Assembly: GCF_002797375.1 (NCBI RefSeq)
Contig: NZ_KZ454941.1
Location: 1,041,974-1,105,973 of the forward strand
Direction: 5' to 3'
DNA: 64,000 nt
Source: Bacillus sp. FJAT-42315
GTDB taxonomy: Bacteria; Bacillota; Bacilli; Bacillales; Domibacillaceae
The translations under genes were made by a program, and so were the position numbers. The notes beneath the pieces are model-generated. The model worked only from the letters and a program-made list of their open reading frames with translations. It was not told where the DNA came from and ran no database searches. Shown one piece after another: positions 62,017 to 64,000 of the stretch (positions within the stretch are counted from its first letter, which is position 1; the number at the start of each line of letters is the position of its first letter).

Positions 62017-62995
62017 TTAATAATTTGTCGGCAGGATGAATAGAGAATTCAAAGGGGGGATTAATATAGGTTTTCTCCTCTCTTTGAATGCCGATCAATA
62101 ACGTGTGTTCTTGTAATAACAGAGGTGCTAATTGCCCGAAGTTTAGGTGACTCCATTCTGCTTTCATGGCTGCTATTTTTAAATGCCCGCCATTTAGTGG
62201 GTCAAGTAAATGAATGACAGTGCTAGAAATACCATCAAAATATAAGCTGTTTAGCATAATTGAACTGGCGTGACGGTTTGTCTCGATGACCTCATTAGCT
62301 CCAGCCCGACTAGCGTTAATGACTTGATCCTTTGTCAAAATTTCCACCACACAGTAAAGGTCTGGACAGTAGCCTTTCATTGCGACTAACGCCAAAATAG
62401 AGTTCATGTCGGCATATACTTCATTTTTATGTTGGTCGGCTGTAACGAGTGCCATATTGGCTTCTTCTAGATTCGCTTTTTTTAATGTTTCTTCCTTATA
62501 GGGGGCTCCTTGAATAAAATGGACCATGTTGGCTGTGTACGGATTGGTTTGTAAAGAATCATCGATTAGCACAATGTGACGAGAGATGGTCATCTCCTGT
62601 AGCTGATCAATAATCTCCTTAGAGCGTTCGTTCCAACCAACGATGACTAAATGATTTTTTTTCGTATACATCGTCTTTCCCTCTTTTAAGGCATTTTGTG
62701 AAGTGACAGCTGTAGCTGCTAAATTAACGAAATAAGAGGATAAGAACCCTGCGCCGATAAAGATCAGTCCGATGCCTAGCAATCGTCCAAGTGTGGTTTT
62801 CGGAGCATAGTCCCCAAAGCCTACTGTAGAAGCAGTCACAACAGCCCACCAAATCCCTTCGAATATTGTAGGGAATGTTTGTGGTTCGATGACATGAATG
62901 GCTATACCAAAAACGATAATGAAGAAAAACGCCATCGAAAATATTCGTAATATAATCGGAGCTTCGACAAATTTAAAATACAATTGCTGAAGCAT
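62003..62995 (-). CDS. yugO: Two-helix potassium channel with RCK domain (YugO)
   Basis: A 330-residue ion channel. Two membrane helices flank the selectivity filter TVGFGD (about residues 57-62 of this start); from about residue 110 follows a TrkA-N/RCK Rossmann domain (HLVIVGWNERSKEIIDQL) and a C-terminal ligand part. B. subtilis YugO is the potassium channel of biofilm electrical signalling. I start at the ATG at 62995 with AAGGAGAG upstream; the TTG at 63058 has no such site. The overlap with yugN suggests the two 3' ends evolved together. Confidence 0.93.
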   Translation of the reverse strand: MLQQLYFKFVEAPIILRIFSMAFFFIIVFGIAIHVIEPQTFPTIFEGIWWAVVTASTVGFGDYAPKTTLGRLLGIGLIFIGAGFLSSYFVNLAATAVTSQNALKEGKTMYTKKNHLVIVGWNERSKEIIDQLQEMTISRHIVLIDDSLQTNPYTANMVHFIQGAPYKEETLKKANLEEANMALVTADQHKNEVYADMNSILALVAMKGYCPDLYCVVEILTKDQVINASRAGANEVIETNRHASSIMLNSLYFDGISSTVIHLLDPLNGGHLKIAAMKAEWSHLNFGQLAPLLLQEHTLLIGIQREEKTYINPPFEFSIHPADKLLIIQR

Positions 62996-63111
62996 AAAAA
63001 AGCTCTCCTTCCACTTTTTGCTTTCAACAGTATCCCCTTTTTTGAAAAATTGAAACAAAAACTATTGCTATTTATTACAATTTAAATATAATATTACTTG
63101 AGACGTTTCAA

Positions 63112-63184
<73 letters not shown>

Positions 63185-63190
63185 TAAGAA

Positions 63191-63223
63191 AAGACCTACA
63201 GATGATTTCTGCAGGTCTTTTTT
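63191..63223 (+). terminator. Terminator of tRNA-Ala
   Basis: AAGACCTACAG pairs with CTGCAGGTCTT, followed by a T tract. Confidence 0.9.
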
Positions 63224-63245
63224 TGTGTGTCAGGTTGCATTCGTA

Positions 63246-63326
63246 TCAACCTGCAAAAAATATCGTAGCAATGATGGTGGCAACCAATACAGAACCTCCA
63301 GCGAGGCGAGTCCATTTCGTTGTCAT
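63246..63326 (-). CDS. 26-residue single-helix membrane peptide
   Basis: Encodes a basic start (TTKWTRLAGG) followed by one membrane helix (SVLVATIIATIFFAG). AAAGGAGA lies 8 nt before the ATG at 63326. It would insert in the cell membrane. I do not recognise it. It could be an accessory subunit of a membrane protein or a toxin-like peptide; neither is shown. The tRNA terminator stem just downstream is symmetrical enough to end it too. Confidence 0.55.
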   Translation of the reverse strand: MTTKWTRLAGGSVLVATIIATIFFAG

Positions 63327-63440
63327 AGAAAAGTTCTCCTTTCAATAAACGGAATTTTACGATAAACTCTTTCATACTCTATTCCCGTCTGTTCTATAAA
63401 ATATTCCTATTTTTTGAAAAAGGCACCGTCATACATACAA

Positions 63441-63529
63441 AAAAGGTCTTCGCACCCATACATATTTAAAGATTGAAATAGTCTTTTAAATATATATATG
63501 GTAGCTAGACCTTTTATAGACCCCTTTTT
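63441..63529 (-). terminator. Long hairpin after the mgtC-like gene
   Basis: AAAAGGTCT pairs with AGACCTTTT and the inner CATACATATTTAAAGA with its T-rich partner (TCTTTTAAATATATATATG), giving an 80-bp stem-loop next to the mgtC stop. Confidence 0.75.
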
Positions 63530-63530
63530 T

Positions 63531-64000
63531 TTATAAGCTTTCGATTTCTACATTGTCTACGTGAGGTAGGTCGGATATAGTGTGGTACAATTCGGTTACG
63601 CTTCGTTGGAAATAAACGGACACACCTAGTTCTAATAAATGTGCTTCTTTTTTTAAATCTTTAATACGCAGCCGGGTGATGAGGATATCCTCATCTTCAA
63701 TACTATTGATCACTTCATCTAAATTGTCTTTGTTTTTGAGTGTCATTTTAATGAAAAGCGCTTTTCGTTGTAAACCACTCGGGCCAAAAATTCTAAAAGC
63801 CAGAGGGATAATTTCAACACTGAAAATTAATAAAGCAAGCCCGGTAATGGCTTCCATGAAAAAGCCAGCTCCAACTACCACACCAATACCGGCGGCTCCC
63901 CAAATCATAGCAGCGGTCGTTAAGCCGGAAATACTGTCATTACTTCTGTGTAAAATCACCCCAGCTCCTAAAAAGCCAACTCCGGACACGATTTGAGCAG
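63531..64000 (-). CDS. MgtC/SapB-family membrane protein, C-terminal part
   Basis: The gene enters from the right edge; 156 codons are visible. It begins inside the MgtC membrane domain (AAQIVSGVGFLGAGVILHRSNDSISGLTTAAMIWGAAGIGVVVGAGFFMEAI) and continues with a soluble ACT-like tail (LFIKMTLKNKDNLDEVINSIEDEDILITRLRIKDLKKEAHLLELGVSVYFQ). MgtC proteins act in growth at low magnesium. The start and any magnesium riboswitch are outside the window. Confidence 0.92.
   Translation of the reverse strand, partial: AQIVSGVGFLGAGVILHRSNDSISGLTTAAMIWGAAGIGVVVGAGFFMEAITGLALLIFSVEIIPLAFRIFGPSGLQRKALFIKMTLKNKDNLDEVINSIEDEDILITRLRIKDLKKEAHLLELGVSVYFQRSVTELYHTISDLPHVDNVEIESL

Noticed and set aside
63750-63770. 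CcpA cre-like sequence GAAAAGCGCTTTTC
   Set aside because: It lies inside the mgtC coding region and has wrong spacing for the cre consensus.

Overview
The window looks like a chromosomal segment of a low-GC, endospore-forming member of the Bacillaceae. Genes typical of spore formers (a ger germination operon, yutH, a YhcN/YlaJ-type lipoprotein, a LytH-type endopeptidase) sit in an order close to the lytH-lipA-yut-yum-yui and mrp-yug-pgi parts of the Bacillus subtilis map. Protein similarity and gene order were judged from memory, without a database search, so I stop at family level. I see no prophage, IS element, CRISPR array or defence system.

Layout. 1-8.8 kb: lytH (cut by the window edge), lipA and the yut genes, interrupted by a fourfold tandem 150-bp intergenic repeat. 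8.9-13.2 kb: a GABA-degradation cluster, gabT-gabR-gabD, with a textbook sigma-54 promoter before gabT and a sigma-54-type activator between the enzymes. 13.3-18.5 kb: a spore-germination receptor operon with a duplicated gerB and a decayed second gerA. 18.6-27.7 kb: oxidoreductases (yutJ, yumC, yumB), iron-sulphur assembly factors, small conserved yui genes and pepA. 28-38.2 kb: cation transport, with two NhaC/YuiF-type carriers and the complete seven-gene mrpABCDEFG antiporter. 38.5-46.4 kb: pbpD, kapD, kapB, an extracellular prolyl isomerase and a preQ1 riboswitch in front of queCDE. 46.4-59.7 kb: amino-acid metabolism: patB, alaR-alaT, an NSS-type sodium symporter, a second NhaC, a RocR-like regulator and rocA, rocD, rocG. 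59.7-64 kb: yuzA, pgi, yugN, a potassium channel, a tRNA-Ala and an MgtC-type gene cut by the window end.

How the genes work together. Two catabolic routes feed the TCA cycle: GABA to succinate (gabT, gabD), and ornithine to glutamate to 2-oxoglutarate (rocD, rocA, rocG). Mrp, three NhaC-like carriers, a sodium-coupled symporter and a potassium channel point to strong sodium and pH homeostasis.

The most interesting signals are regulatory or repetitive. (a) A dispersed intergenic element begins within about 10 nt of a stop codon at five loci and contains a small hairpin with compensating base changes. (b) Three arrays of 20-21-bp units share a GTCGAA core and are phased at about two DNA turns. 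(c) The RocR-like activator has lost the GAFTGA loop, and its neighbouring promoters look sigma-A-like, while the distant nhaC keeps a perfect sigma-54 promoter; all three promoter regions share TTTTGCAT boxes. (d) The ger operon shows duplication followed by decay, and its GerC lacks a lipobox.
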